A stretch of DNA of 64,000 bases. Origin: a virus. Positions within the stretch are counted from its first letter, which is position 1, and each line of letters begins with the position of its first letter. The DNA lies in the IMG/VR virus record IMGVR_UViG_3300020578_000037, positions 1 through 64,000 of that record. The stretch is one strand, 5' to 3'. The notes beneath the pieces were generated by a model. It saw nothing but the letters and a program-made list of their open reading frames with translations. It was not told the DNA's origin and searched no databases. Positions 1 through 8,938 of this stretch are shown here, piece after piece. Made by a program: the position numbers and the translations under genes.

Positions 1-90
1 TGTCTTAGTAGGCGTTAAAGTAGGGGTTGTTGTCTTAGTAGGCGTTAAAGTAGGGGTTGTTGTCTTAGTAGGCGTTAAAGTAGGGGTACG
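1..90 (-). repeat. 30-bp tandem repeat, three copies
   Basis: Three head-to-tail 30-bp units (1-30, 31-60, 61-90) are identical except for the last few bases of the third. Each encodes a ten-residue Thr/Pro unit (TPTLTPTKTT type). The unit length is a multiple of three, so gain or loss of copies would keep the frame open. More copies may lie beyond the window edge. Confidence 0.95.
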
Positions 91-835
91 TGTTAAAGTA
101 GGCGTTAAAGTCGGTGTTGGTGTCCTCGTGGTTGTCGGTGAAGGTGTTCGTGTAATTGTTCGTGTTGGGGTATTAGATGGTGTTGGATTCGGTGTAAGGG
201 TTGGCGTTGCCATCGGTGTTTCTGTAGGTGTAGGAGTAACTGTCGGAATTAAAGTATTAGTACGTGTTACAGTAGGCGTTAAGGTAGGTGTCGGAGTAGC
301 AGAAGCATTAGGTGTGGGTGTTAATGTGAGTGTTTGTGTTAAGGTAGGTGTTGAAGTACGTGTTGGTGTTAAGGAGGGCGTAGGTGTTACAGAAGCGTTA
401 GGTGTACCTGTAGGTGTACGTGTCGTTGTAGGCGTAGGTGTTAAAGTAGGTGTGTTAGTAGGTGTACGGGTGTTGGTTCTTGTTGGATCAGGGGTTCTAG
501 TTTGAGTATTAGTGGGTGTTAATGTTCGAGTTGGCGTTCCTGTTGGAGTAAACGAAGGCGTGGGTGTAACAGTTGTTCCGATAGTTGCTGTAGGCGTATT
601 TGTAGGTGTAGCTGTTCTAGTATTAGATGGCGTTGGGAATGGTGTACGCGTAGGTGTCGGTGATGGTGTATTTGTTGGTGTAGGTGTTTGTGATGAGCCT
701 ATTGTTGGTTGGGGTGTTGGTGTTCTTGTAGAAGTCGGGGTATGAGAAGGTGTTCTTGTAGGTGATAATGTGGGTGTAGGCGATACAACAGGGTCCTTAG
801 TAGGTGTAGGTGTGGGTTGTGGTACATCAGGTGTT
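1..835 (-). repeat. Thr/Pro-rich coding repeat, segment A
   Basis: The minus strand encodes long runs of the type TPTxTPTNTPT. The plus strand is correspondingly almost all G and T (GTAGGTGT-like). It forms a stalk within the partial fibre gene and continues beyond position 1. Confidence 0.9.
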
Positions 836-1701
836 GTTAAAAACCCTAGTAATAAAGATCCTGTATTATAATACGAAAAGGTATAGTTATCGTCTTCTAC
901 AGTAGAAAGAGTAGCGTTTTGCCCAACAAAAATAATATTAGTACTACTGCTTACATTAATACCGTTACCCGCTGACAAATAACAATTATAATAATTGTTA
1001 GGATCGAAATAATTTTCAAACGGAATACTATGTGTACCATCAATATCTAAAGTAAACGTATTTATATAAGAACCAACTATTAGATAAGAGCTTTCTGTGG
1101 TAAGAGGTATTGTTTGATCATTGCTGTTAATATTAATAATAGGAATATTAGTTTGTGTAATTGTAGGTGTTTGTGTAGGGGTTTCTGTTGGCGTCTGGGT
1201 AGGTGTCTCAGATATTGTAGGTGTTTGTGTAGGTGTTTCAGCGGGTGTATCAGAAATCGTTGGTGTAGGTGTATTTGTAGGTGTCTCAGTCGGTGTTTCA
1301 GCGGGTGTATCAGAAATCGTTGGTGTAGGTGTATTTGTAGGTGTCTCAGTCGGTGTTTCAGTCGGTGTTAAAGATATAGTAGGTGTGTTTGTTGGTGTTA
1401 TAGATATAGTAGGTGTATTACTAGGTGTTATAGATATAGTAGGTGTATTACTAGGTGTTAAAGATATAGTAGGTGTGTTTGTTGGTGTTATAGATATAGT
1501 AGGTGTGTTTGTTGGTGTTACACCTATAATAGAATTTTCTAATTTTAGATAATATGTATTTTCACCCAAACCGTCATCAAGTTTTACTTTTAAATAAAAA
1601 TTTGTTCCGTCAAATGCATAGCTGCTTCCATAAGCACTTAATGAATCAGAAAATGCAGTGCCGCCTGAAAAAATTTGTTGTTTTAAATAATATTCACTCA
1701 T
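1..1701 (-). CDS. Thr/Pro-repeat tail fibre protein, partial (3' end outside window)
   Basis: An open minus-strand frame runs from ATG at 1701 to the window edge without a stop. I checked the frame through the non-repetitive part at 841-1140 and it stays open. The N-terminal ~55 residues (MSEYYLKQQIFSGG...) form a short globular head. Then come a Thr/Pro-rich decapeptide repeat (about 1530-1140), a beta-rich domain of about 100 residues (1139-835), and a second long Thr/Pro repeat running off the window. The start lies directly after the TAA of the upstream gene, so the two are co-transcribed. The architecture is that of an extended fibre or adhesin with a mucin-like stalk. The distal receptor-binding end is not visible. 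Family not recognised beyond the repeat type, which is shared with three other genes here. Confidence 0.8.
   Translation of the reverse strand, partial: MSEYYLKQQIFSGGTAFSDSLSAYGSSYAFDGTNFYLKVKLDDGLGENTYYLKLENSIIGVTPTNTPTISITPTNTPTISLTPSNTPTISITPSNTPTISITPTNTPTISLTPTETPTETPTNTPTPTISDTPAETPTETPTNTPTPTISDTPAETPTQTPTISETPTQTPTETPTQTPTITQTNIPIININSNDQTIPLTTESSYLIVGSYINTFTLDIDGTHSIPFENYFDPNNYYNCYLSAGNGINVSSSTNIIFVGQNATLSTVEDDNYTFSYYNTGSLLLGFLTTPDVPQPTPTPTKDPVVSPTPTLSPTRTPSHTPTSTRTPTPQPTIGSSQTPTPTNTPSPTPTRTPFPTPSNTRTATPTNTPTATIGTTVTPTPSFTPTGTPTRTLTPTNTQTRTPDPTRTNTRTPTNTPTLTPTPTTTRTPTGTPNASVTPTPSLTPTRTSTPTLTQTLTLTPTPNASATPTPTLTPTVTRTNTLIPTVTPTPTETPMATPTLTPNPTPSNTPTRTITRTPSPTTTRTPTPTLTPTLTRTPTLTPTKTTTPTLTPTKTTTPTLTPTKT
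1232..1361 (-). repeat. 60-bp perfect tandem duplication inside a Thr/Pro stalk
   Basis: Positions 1232-1291 and 1292-1351 are identical 60-bp units, followed by the first ten bases of a third copy. Each unit encodes twenty residues. Perfect identity at third codon positions indicates a recent duplication. Confidence 0.93.
1370..1519 (-). repeat. Five 30-bp decapeptide repeats
   Basis: Five consecutive 30-bp units (starting 1370, 1400, 1430, 1460, 1490) are of two near-identical types and encode ten-residue units such as [10 protein letters not shown]. The same ten-residue unit recurs near 8520-8580 in another fibre gene. Confidence 0.92.
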
Positions 1702-2589
1702 TTAAAAATCCCAAAGTCGTAAAGCACGATTTGCTCCGTTAATATTTACAACCAAAAAGTCACCTGATGCGGTTACACTAGGTAAAGACGTTACATTTGC
1801 ATTTGTAAGTGTGACGTCCGCGGCACTTAAACCACCTATTCCGCTTAATGACGCTCCTACAAAAACTCCATCTGTTCTTAATATACCTACATCGGTTCTA
1901 TATAAATTTGTGTCGTATGAACCGTTACTTATACCAAAAACAATAGCAGTCTCAGAACTGTCTCCTATACGAACATTGCCTCTAAATGTATTAGTGGTCG
2001 TCTTATCTCTGCCTAATGTGCTGTTTCCTATAATAGTAAGATTACCGCGTGCACTAATATTTCCTAAAACAGTAAAAGCTTCGTTAGGTTCATCAACATT
2101 TATACCTACTTTCCCATCTTCGCTAACTACAAATGCTGTAGCACTAGCGGGGTCACCAATGGTTGTTGCATCAAAAAGATAAATACCGCTTAACGAAAAA
2201 ACATTAAATGAATCATCTGCAAAAGACTGACTATTATACCTATTTGTTCCATATGGGTGATTGTTGTAAACGACACTATTAAAATTAATAGGGTTTGCAT
2301 TTTCACCTATTGCAAGAGAGTTTTGCTTGCTATATGTTACTATTCTTGGTGTATCGTAAGACCATACTCTCCACCCTGAAAGACTGTTATTATTATTAGA
2401 TAAAAGAAAATATCTATAACCTTCGTCTAATAAACTTTCGTTTTTTACACCTGCGGGACCTGGTACACCTAAATTTGGCTCTGCATTTTGTAGATTTAAG
2501 AACCCGTAGCGAGAAGAAAGAGCTTCAACTGGTGTTCTTGTTCTGACTTTACCAGTAATGGTTTGAGGTGAGGTACCATATGAAGCCAT
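1702..2589 (-). CDS. Tail fibre-like virion protein
   Basis: A 295-residue protein rich in Gly, Asn, Ser and Thr. The middle (about 150-190) has the GKVGINVDEPNEAFTVLGNI style of repeat seen in phage fibre shafts, followed by a segment on the same theme (GNLTIIGNSTLG, GNVRIGDSSETA). These alternating short beta elements suggest a trimeric fibre stem. The C-terminus ends in ALRLWDF, a compact aromatic end typical of marine phage fibre subunits as I recall them. It lies two bases after the preceding gene and immediately before the Thr/Pro fibre gene, so all three are in one late operon. Exact role (attachment adaptor or fibre) unknown. Confidence 0.7.
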   Translation of the reverse strand: MASYGTSPQTITGKVRTRTPVEALSSRYGFLNLQNAEPNLGVPGPAGVKNESLLDEGYRYFLLSNNNNSLSGWRVWSYDTPRIVTYSKQNSLAIGENANPINFNSVVYNNHPYGTNRYNSQSFADDSFNVFSLSGIYLFDATTIGDPASATAFVVSEDGKVGINVDEPNEAFTVLGNISARGNLTIIGNSTLGRDKTTTNTFRGNVRIGDSSETAIVFGISNGSYDTNLYRTDVGILRTDGVFVGASLSGIGGLSAADVTLTNANVTSLPSVTASGDFLVVNINGANRALRLWDF

Positions 2590-2591
2590 AA

Positions 2592-2954
2592 TTAGACAAT
2601 GGTATTAATTGTTTCCAGTAAAGCTACATTTAGTATTAAGGTGTTTGGTGATGTACAGGAAGCAATAAGGGCATCATATTGATTTAAAACAAACTTAGAT
2701 GGAAACATATTAGTTGTATCTGAACCTGATACTAAGATACCTTTAGCATAATCGTAATAAGGTATAGTAGGTACAAACTGTGCGCCAATACCTGAGACAC
2801 CTATAGTTATGGTTGTATCATTTTGTGTTAAATTCGTTGCATAGCAAGCTAATATAATTGCAGCTCTATCAAAAGGAGCAGTGTACAAAATAGTAGGAGT
2901 CGTATTTAATGTAAAGACTTGTCTCTTAAAATAATTTAAAGGTATATCAGCCAT
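2592..2954 (-). CDS. Small beta-rich virion protein
   Basis: A 120-residue protein (MADIPLNYFKRQVF...) predicted from its alternating hydrophobic pattern to be all-beta, with no membrane segment or Cys motif. It sits between two fibre genes. A TAAATA element lies five bases before its ATG, so it is expected late. Size and place suggest a fibre-connecting or decorating protein. No family is recognised with confidence. Confidence 0.65.
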   Translation of the reverse strand: MADIPLNYFKRQVFTLNTTPTILYTAPFDRAAIILACYATNLTQNDTTITIGVSGIGAQFVPTIPYYDYAKGILVSGSDTTNMFPSKFVLNQYDALIASCTSPNTLILNVALLETINTIV

Positions 2955-2959
2955 AATAT

Positions 2960-2967
2960 TATTTAAT
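2960..2967 (-). promoter_or_regulatory. Late promoter-like element ATTAAATA
   Basis: TAAATA ends five bases before the ATG of the 120-residue virion gene. One mismatch to the T4 late consensus TATAAATA. Confidence 0.55.
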
Positions 2968-5900
2968 CTAGACTTAGTATTAAAGGTGTGACTAAAGCAA
3001 GAATTGACTTGTTAAAGTCAACACCTTCAACTGTTCCTTTTTCTTGTACAATACTAAAGCCACCTCCTACTTTGAAGTCGCCCCTTTCGTTTGTACTTGA
3101 ATAATAAACTATTCCGTTTCTTGAAAATACAGCTTCATCATCATTCTTCGGCCTACCACCTAATGATGGAACAGCTAATTCTAGATCAACACCAGTACCT
3201 ATATATTCAAATGCATGTGAAGATGTGGCAATTAGACTTCTTAAAAAGAACCTTACATATTTTGGTTCTACTATAGATGCTGTCAATGGAGCCTGTATAT
3301 TTGATTCTAACGTTAGTCTATAAGTGTAGGGTGGATATGGTGCTCCTAATGCGCTTACAGCTTTAATTCCGTGGTATTTGACTTCAGAATCCGGATTTAA
3401 GAATTCATCAAATTCACTGGCAGGGTCATCTTCTACTCTAACTAAAAGACCATTGTACGGTTCTAGTACCGGAATTCCTTCTAATTCTATTCCAGATTGT
3501 AAGGCTGCTACAAAAGCAGATAAAGGTTTGGGTGTAACACCTTGTACAATTAAGAAGTTTTCAGCTAGTGGTGTTGTTTCATATTGATATCCAGTAAGTA
3601 GAGGGAATTTAGATTTACCATCTGCTACTAATCCAGAGAGACCGAAAGAACAATTTGAAGTACTAATACTGCACTGACCACCGTTTTCAGTAAATATACC
3701 TTCAGTAGTACAAATTGTAAATGTGCTTACTAACTGTGCATAACCGCAATTTATAATATGTATACCTTTTCCTCCTGCATTAAATTGTGTGAAGGAATCA
3801 GTAACAAAACTTCTTAAAAACCCTAAAGCGAGCTCACCGTCAACTCTAATACCACAACCTGCATCGATACGCTCTACTGGTTTATTTTCTATAATATATT
3901 TTGAAAGATACTTTGCATAATTAATTGCAGCGATTGTTTCGTATTTCTGATTACCAGGTAAAGCACCGTTAAGATAAAATGCACCTGCGGAAATAGAGCT
4001 TAAATCTGTCCCGTTAGTGATATCGTAAACAACAGAATCGACTATAAAGCCTACATCTCTTTCGCATTTAACTTTATCGTATACAAAAGCGGGATACGCT
4101 TTATCCATATATTCAATAACCTCTTTTTGTAAGAATACTTTATTAAGAGATAATAATGAGGCTGCATCGTATCTTGAAGGTATGGGTTTATTTTGAACAA
4201 TATTCTGGGACATTAAGTTTGCATAGCCTAAGGCAGCAGATGTCTCTTTTTGCTGTCCTTTTACTCTTGAAACTGTTCCGTTGTAATAGAAGCTAGCAAC
4301 TACTGTTGAGCTCAAGTAATTACCTGTTGTAACATCTGTAGCTACTGCATCGGTAATAAATCCTACATCTCTATAGCATTTAGCAACATCGTATTCAAAA
4401 TCCGGATAAGTTATATTTACATAATTTATAACCTCACCTTGTAATAGCTGCTTATTGTTAACTAGAAGATAGTTTGCGCTCGATCCACCGGGAACTGGTA
4501 CTGTAAATGTCGCAGGCGATGGTGTATATGACCCTATACCATTTAATATTGTACCAGAAATTAACGTATATGCAGTTGTAAGTTCATTAGATACATCTTT
4601 TCCGTTAGTTTTAGTCAAATCAAATGTCTGGCCGAAAATCGATTTTTGTTGATTCTTAATGCAAATAACAGCTAAATCTCGAGCAAAATTTAATGCGGCA
4701 ACTGTAGGTATTTCTTGACCAGTTATAATAGTGCCCCCGTTACCGTCAAGGTAATATTCACCCGCTTGAACACTACTCAAATTAGTACCATTAGTAATAT
4801 CGTAATTTACGCAATCAATAATTAACCCGACATCACGTTTGCATTTTTCAACATTATATTTAAAGTCTGGAAATACTCTATCAAGATACTTGATAGTAAG
4901 TCTTTTGATATATTCTTTATTTGCAGTTAAAAGATAACTTGCATCTGCAGCACCAGGAACTGGTCCAGTAGGTGGTGTAATAGCAGGTATTACACTACCT
5001 GCACTGCTAATAATAATTGATACGGTATCAAATGAATCAATTACATATTGTGCGGCGGGGGCGCCTCCATTATGCGTATTATCTGTAAATTGTACTGCTG
5101 GTAGCTCGCCTGTTAAAATAATTTTTGTAACATTGTCGTACGAATCATCCATATCTTGTCTGCTAAATACACCGGAAGAAAGGAAAGGGGAGAAAGATTG
5201 AGATGTGACTGCTATGGTATTGGTAATTGCTTTTTGTGTTAAAAAGTTTGCGTAGTTTAGAGCAGCAATAGTTTGAATTTCCTGACCGAGAATTAAGCTC
5301 TTATTGTTTGCAGTATAATATTTGCTACCAGCATTTATAGAGCATAAAGTGTTATGATTAGTAATATCTTCTGATATTACATCTAATATAAGACCGACAT
5401 CCCTCTCACATAATTCTTGATTGTAAGCAAAACCTGGAAATGTTTTATTAACATATTGTACAACTGTTTTTTGAATAAAGGGTTTATTTAGATTGATAAG
5501 GGAAACGGCATCAGGAGAGCCTGCTGTAACTGGTAAGCTTATAGGAGCAGGTAAATTACCTATACCTGTTTTTATTATATTATTAATCACACCAAAGCAT
5601 GTAGTGATATTAGATCCTTCTAGCCCGCCAGATGTTTTAGTTAAATCAAACCTTTGTTCATACCAAGGATAAATTCTATTTTGTGTAACATATAAGCAGA
5701 GTTCGCTTGCAAATTTTATTGCATCGATTGTTTGTAATTGTTGCCCGGGTATTCTAGATGAACCGCCTGTGCCATTAAAATAGAGATTGCCAGTGTCAAC
5801 CGCGCTTAAATTAGTGCCTTCTGTCAAATCGTAAATAAGTGCATCTATCAGAAACCCTACATCGCGGTAACATTTTGCTTGATCGTATGCAAAAATAGGG

Positions 5901-7189
5901 TATTTATCATTAACATATCTTATAACAGCATCTTGAATTACACTTCTGTTTGTAACTAAAAGCGCTATAGCGTCAGTTGCACCGGGTCTTAACCCAGCAA
6001 ACGGTTCAATTGGAGGTAACGGATTATTACCATTTTGAATAATGTTTATTACAGTATTAAAATCACTGACTATGTAAGAAGATACTAGGTATCCATCTGT
6101 TCTACTTAAATCTACTGATTGCGCTCCAGGTTGGATATAGCTTGGATATAAATCTGGTTGAATAGGTACTACTTGATATTTAGTAATAGAGCTCATACCC
6201 TGTGTATAAGGACTCGTAGTAATAAACGGTTTCGAAACAATAGGTAATCCAAACGCCCCGCCGGGCTTTGTAGTGTCTATTTCGTATCCAGGTGTATTAA
6301 AAGCTATTTGATAAGCAGGGGTGCTAGAAAGAAGATTTGGAAATGCGGTTGCGGCGCAAGGAGCCCAGGTGTCTCTAAAAGTAAATCCCCAAAGATAGCA
6401 AGCATTATTAAGCCAAAAAAAGTCGAGTTGTTTATGATAGGGTCTTAAAATATTTCGTCTTAAAAATGCATTACCAATAATAGAAGTACCAGCGGGAATA
6501 TATATTGGATTTATTTCTGTATAATCACCTGCTTCAACTTGAATTGTGCATTTATTAACACCGTAGACATCAAAAGCAATTTTAGCTGCTTTTTTAATCG
6601 TGCGTACTTTTTGTGAAGGATTTAAGCCTGAGTTAGTATCTGAGCCTGTGGTACTAACATAAATCGTATTTGCATCTGGTCTTTCATAAATAAATGCTCT
6701 GTTTGAATACGCATTTCCGTTGATAGTAACCTGCATTGGTACATCTGTTTTAACAGCGGGGTCATATTTTGAAGCTGTTTCTGTACCAGCAATAACAATT
6801 CTGCCTTCATTACCAATAAATAGCGCATCTCGCCCTTCACCTGTTGCATCACCATCTATAAAATGTGCAATAGGAGTTTCGCCATACTGCACTACTGTTA
6901 ATGCTGTTTCTGTTCCGTGATTAACGACTGAAAGAGCGCTCGTTACAGATACTATAGTGTCTAAATACGTAAGGGCACCTAAAACAGATAAATTTCCTTG
7001 TATAGTAGTATCACCATCTATGTAAGCATTTTTACGCGCACTTAAACTACCAGTTAATATAAAATCACCAATAAAAGGTTCTTCAGCCGACGCAATGGGG
7101 TCTGTTGCTGAATCAGGGTAACCACTTGATGGCAAAGAATGGTGATTTCTTCTATGCCATTTATTATGAAAGCGTGCATTACCGGCCAT
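2963..7189 (-). CDS. Giant baseplate/tail fibre protein with beta-helix and five internal repeats
   Basis: 1408 residues. The N-terminal ~190 residues are fibre-like (GNLSVLGALTYLD, TVVQYGETPIAHF). From about 195 to 380 a pectin-lyase-like beta-helix begins (TIYVSTTGSDTNSGLNP, IQVEAGDYTEINP, IPAGTSIIGN). Residues ~400-1100 hold five copies of a 105-150-residue repeat marked by a Cys-x-Arg-Asp-Val-Gly motif. Beta-helix-like sequence resumes after 1105 (GKGIHIINCGYAQLV). Cyanophage-type virion proteins in the gp10 region have comparable features. A strong late-promoter-like box lies just upstream. Most likely a baseplate-rim or fibre-attachment protein; a gp10-type role is inferred from position. 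Confidence 0.75.
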   Translation of the reverse strand: MAGNARFHNKWHRRNHHSLPSSGYPDSATDPIASAEEPFIGDFILTGSLSARKNAYIDGDTTIQGNLSVLGALTYLDTIVSVTSALSVVNHGTETALTVVQYGETPIAHFIDGDATGEGRDALFIGNEGRIVIAGTETASKYDPAVKTDVPMQVTINGNAYSNRAFIYERPDANTIYVSTTGSDTNSGLNPSQKVRTIKKAAKIAFDVYGVNKCTIQVEAGDYTEINPIYIPAGTSIIGNAFLRRNILRPYHKQLDFFWLNNACYLWGFTFRDTWAPCAATAFPNLLSSTPAYQIAFNTPGYEIDTTKPGGAFGLPIVSKPFITTSPYTQGMSSITKYQVVPIQPDLYPSYIQPGAQSVDLSRTDGYLVSSYIVSDFNTVINIIQNGNNPLPPIEPFAGLRPGATDAIALLVTNRSVIQDAVIRYVNDKYPIFAYDQAKCYRDVGFLIDALIYDLTEGTNLSAVDTGNLYFNGTGGSSRIPGQQLQTIDAIKFASELCLYVTQNRIYPWYEQRFDLTKTSGGLEGSNITTCFGVINNIIKTGIGNLPAPISLPVTAGSPDAVSLINLNKPFIQKTVVQYVNKTFPGFAYNQELCERDVGLILDVISEDITNHNTLCSINAGSKYYTANNKSLILGQEIQTIAALNYANFLTQKAITNTIAVTSQSFSPFLSSGVFSRQDMDDSYDNVTKIILTGELPAVQFTDNTHNGGAPAAQYVIDSFDTVSIIISSAGSVIPAITPPTGPVPGAADASYLLTANKEYIKRLTIKYLDRVFPDFKYNVEKCKRDVGLIIDCVNYDITNGTNLSSVQAGEYYLDGNGGTIITGQEIPTVAALNFARDLAVICIKNQQKSIFGQTFDLTKTNGKDVSNELTTAYTLISGTILNGIGSYTPSPATFTVPVPGGSSANYLLVNNKQLLQGEVINYVNITYPDFEYDVAKCYRDVGFITDAVATDVTTGNYLSSTVVASFYYNGTVSRVKGQQKETSAALGYANLMSQNIVQNKPIPSRYDAASLLSLNKVFLQKEVIEYMDKAYPAFVYDKVKCERDVGFIVDSVVYDITNGTDLSSISAGAFYLNGALPGNQKYETIAAINYAKYLSKYIIENKPVERIDAGCGIRVDGELALGFLRSFVTDSFTQFNAGGKGIHIINCGYAQLVSTFTICTTEGIFTENGGQCSISTSNCSFGLSGLVADGKSKFPLLTGYQYETTPLAENFLIVQGVTPKPLSAFVAALQSGIELEGIPVLEPYNGLLVRVEDDPASEFDEFLNPDSEVKYHGIKAVSALGAPYPPYTYRLTLESNIQAPLTASIVEPKYVRFFLRSLIATSSHAFEYIGTGVDLELAVPSLGGRPKNDDEAVFSRNGIVYYSSTNERGDFKVGGGFSIVQEKGTVEGVDFNKSILALVTPLILSLD
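3880..5990 (-). repeat. Five-copy protein repeat (CxRDVG module)
   Basis: Five diverged copies each carry a helix-like part (LLxxNKxxIQxxVIxYVNxx), then Y-x(3)-C-x-RDVG-x-I-x-D, then G-x-x-LSS and a YY-x-NG...GQ-x-x-T-x-A-A part. Copies 1 and 3 carry an extra FDLTKTxGG extension. The copies are recognisable only at protein level, so the duplication is old. Confidence 0.85.
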
Positions 7190-7195
7190 ATATAT

Positions 7196-7203
7196 TATTT
7201 ATG
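7196..7203 (-). promoter_or_regulatory. Late promoter-like element CATAAATA
   Basis: This lies six bases before the ATG of the 1408-residue protein gene. It matches the T4 late promoter core at seven of eight positions. In T4 the core spans about -13 to -6, which would place the transcription start at or next to the start codon. Confidence 0.6.
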
Positions 7204-7239
7204 GTAAAATAACTAAATTATTAATTGTGACACTACGAT

Positions 7240-8925
7240 TTATCCCCCTGGCCATGCATCATCTGCAGGGAATACCCAATTTAAGTCGCCATCAGGGCTA
7301 AGCTCAAATTTACCATAATAAATCGTAGAAGACCCTTGTAATAGGATGCCAAAATAATTTCCATTGCGAGCGGTAAAGTAATCTAACCTACCAATTTCAA
7401 CACCTAAGCTAGGAATGTATATTCCTACAGCAGCTGCGCCGCCGCCCTCGCCACTACCTATACTATTATAATAAAGTGTAAATCCTGTACTGTTTCCAGT
7501 AGATGAAATTGTAATTGCGTTTACTCCTGTGCCTACAGTTATTGTAGGGTTTATAGATCCGGAATTCGGCGGTACAAATACAGTTGCCGTGAGTACTGGC
7601 TGTCTTGTGGGTGTTACGGTTGCTGTAGGTGTATTTGTCGATGTTGTTGTAGGTGTGACTGTTCTTGTAGGCGTACTGGTGGATGTCCTTGTTTGGGTCA
7701 CAGTAGATGTAGGTGTACTAGTGGTTGTCCTGGTAACTGTAGGTGTAACTGTAGCTGTTGCAGTGCTAGTAGGTGTATTAGTAGGTGTAACGGTAACTGT
7801 TGCAGTGCTAGTAGGTGTATTAGTAGGTGTAACGGTAACTGTAGGTGTAACTGTAGCTGTTGCAGTGTTAGTAGGTGTATTAGTAGGTGTAACGGTAGCT
7901 GTTTCTGTAGGTGTAAAGGTAGGTGTAGGAGTAGTTGTAGGTGTTCTTGTTACCGTACTAGTAGGTGTTCTTGTAGGAGTGGGTGGCGGTGTCCTTGTGG
8001 GTGTGGGTGTAGAGGTATTAGTTGGTGTGTTAGTTGGTGTATTAGTAGGTGTAGCCGTCCTTGTAGGTGTTGATGTTTGCGTAGGTGTTTGAGTTGCTGT
8101 AGGTGTTGCAGTAGAAGTTGGTGTAGGTGTATTTGTCTTAGTAGGTGTTGCAGTAGGAGTTTGCGTCGATGTTGGTGTAGGTGTAGGTGTAAATGTTGTT
8201 GTTGGTGTTGGTGTCGGTGCAGGTGTGCTAGTGGCTGTTCTAGTAGGTGTAATTGTAGGTGTATTTGAAGGTGTTCTTGTAGGTGAAACAGTCTGAGTAG
8301 GTTCTGGTGTATTAGCTGGTGTTTCGGAAGGTGTAGTAGTAAATGTAGGTGTTGGTGTGTTAGTTATACCTTCAGTACAAGTTGGTGTCTGGGTTACTGT
8401 ATTAGTAGGTGTATTAGAGGGTGTTACGGTATTTGTACGAGTATTAGTGGGTGTAAAGGTAGGTGTATTAGAGCCTGTAGGAGTAATTTCTGGTGTACTT
8501 GTAGGTGTTACAGAGTTTGTCGGTGTTAGAGAAATAGTAGGTGTGTTTGTCGGTGTTAGAGAAATAGTAGGTGTGTTTGAAGGTGTTGGCGTTAATGTAC
8601 CAACAGGTGTTTCTGTAGGCGTATTTGTAGGTGTGTTAGATATAGTAACTGAATTAGTAGGTGTACGGGTGTTAGTAGGTGTGTTAGTAGGTGTACGGGT
8701 GTTGGTAGGTGTGTTAGTAGGTGTACGGGTGTTGGTAGGTGTAAAGGTAGGTGTGCGGGTATTAGTAGGAGTTACATCGGGTGTTCTTGTAGGTGTAGGG
8801 GAAGGAGGGGCTGTTTGAGTAACAGAAGGTGTAGGAGACGGTCCTGGGGTTTCAGTAGGTAGTACAGGCGTAACAGGTATTACTGCTTTTATCTTATTTA
8901 CTCTGAATACGTATTTCTGTGGCAT
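7240..8925 (-). CDS. Thr/Pro-repeat tail fibre protein
   Basis: 561 residues. A short head of about 25 residues ([20 protein letters not shown]) is followed by about 410 residues dominated by Thr and Pro ([13 protein letters not shown]-type units). The C-terminal domain of about 125 residues ([19 protein letters not shown]... to DDAWPGG) is Gly-rich and probably all-beta. The stalk-plus-terminal-domain layout suggests an extended adhesin whose tip binds a host surface. The stalk shares repeat units with three other genes, but the C-terminal domain is unrelated to theirs. TAAATA lies five bases before the ATG. Function inferred from architecture and from its place among fibre genes. Confidence 0.8.
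   Translation of the reverse strand: MPQKYVFRVNKIKAVIPVTPVLPTETPGPSPTPSVTQTAPPSPTPTRTPDVTPTNTRTPTFTPTNTRTPTNTPTNTRTPTNTPTNTRTPTNSVTISNTPTNTPTETPVGTLTPTPSNTPTISLTPTNTPTISLTPTNSVTPTSTPEITPTGSNTPTFTPTNTRTNTVTPSNTPTNTVTQTPTCTEGITNTPTPTFTTTPSETPANTPEPTQTVSPTRTPSNTPTITPTRTATSTPAPTPTPTTTFTPTPTPTSTQTPTATPTKTNTPTPTSTATPTATQTPTQTSTPTRTATPTNTPTNTPTNTSTPTPTRTPPPTPTRTPTSTVTRTPTTTPTPTFTPTETATVTPTNTPTNTATATVTPTVTVTPTNTPTSTATVTVTPTNTPTSTATATVTPTVTRTTTSTPTSTVTQTRTSTSTPTRTVTPTTTSTNTPTATVTPTRQPVLTATVFVPPNSGSINPTITVGTGVNAITISSTGNSTGFTLYYNSIGSGEGGGAAAVGIYIPSLGVEIGRLDYFTARNGNYFGILLQGSSTIYYGKFELSPDGDLNWVFPADDAWPGG
7590..8860 (-). repeat. Thr/Pro-rich coding repeat, segment C
   Basis: The longest stalk in the window, encoding about 410 residues, mostly Thr and Pro. 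It includes local near-identical tandems: one at about 7780-7870 (LVGVTVTV type on the opposite strand), one at 8521-8580 (30-bp units) and one at 8660-8745 (GTACGGGTGTT-containing units). Confidence 0.9.
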
Positions 8926-8930
8926 TGAAG

Positions 8931-8938
8931 TATTTAAT
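8931..8938 (-). promoter_or_regulatory. Late promoter-like element ATTAAATA
   Basis: TAAATA ends five bases before the ATG of the 561-residue Thr/Pro fibre gene. Confidence 0.5.

Noticed and set aside
1-90. CRISPR-like direct repeats
   Set aside because: The 30-bp units are directly adjacent with no spacers and lie in an open reading frame encoding Thr/Pro decapeptides.
128-745. Val/Gly-rich open frames on the plus strand (also at 1121-1552, 7529-8092, 8357-8818, 15074-15685, 23265-23810)
   Set aside because: They are antisense shadows of the Thr/Pro codon repeats (ACN CCN read backwards gives GTN/GGN). No late-type box or other start signal was found, and their composition is explained by the opposite strand.
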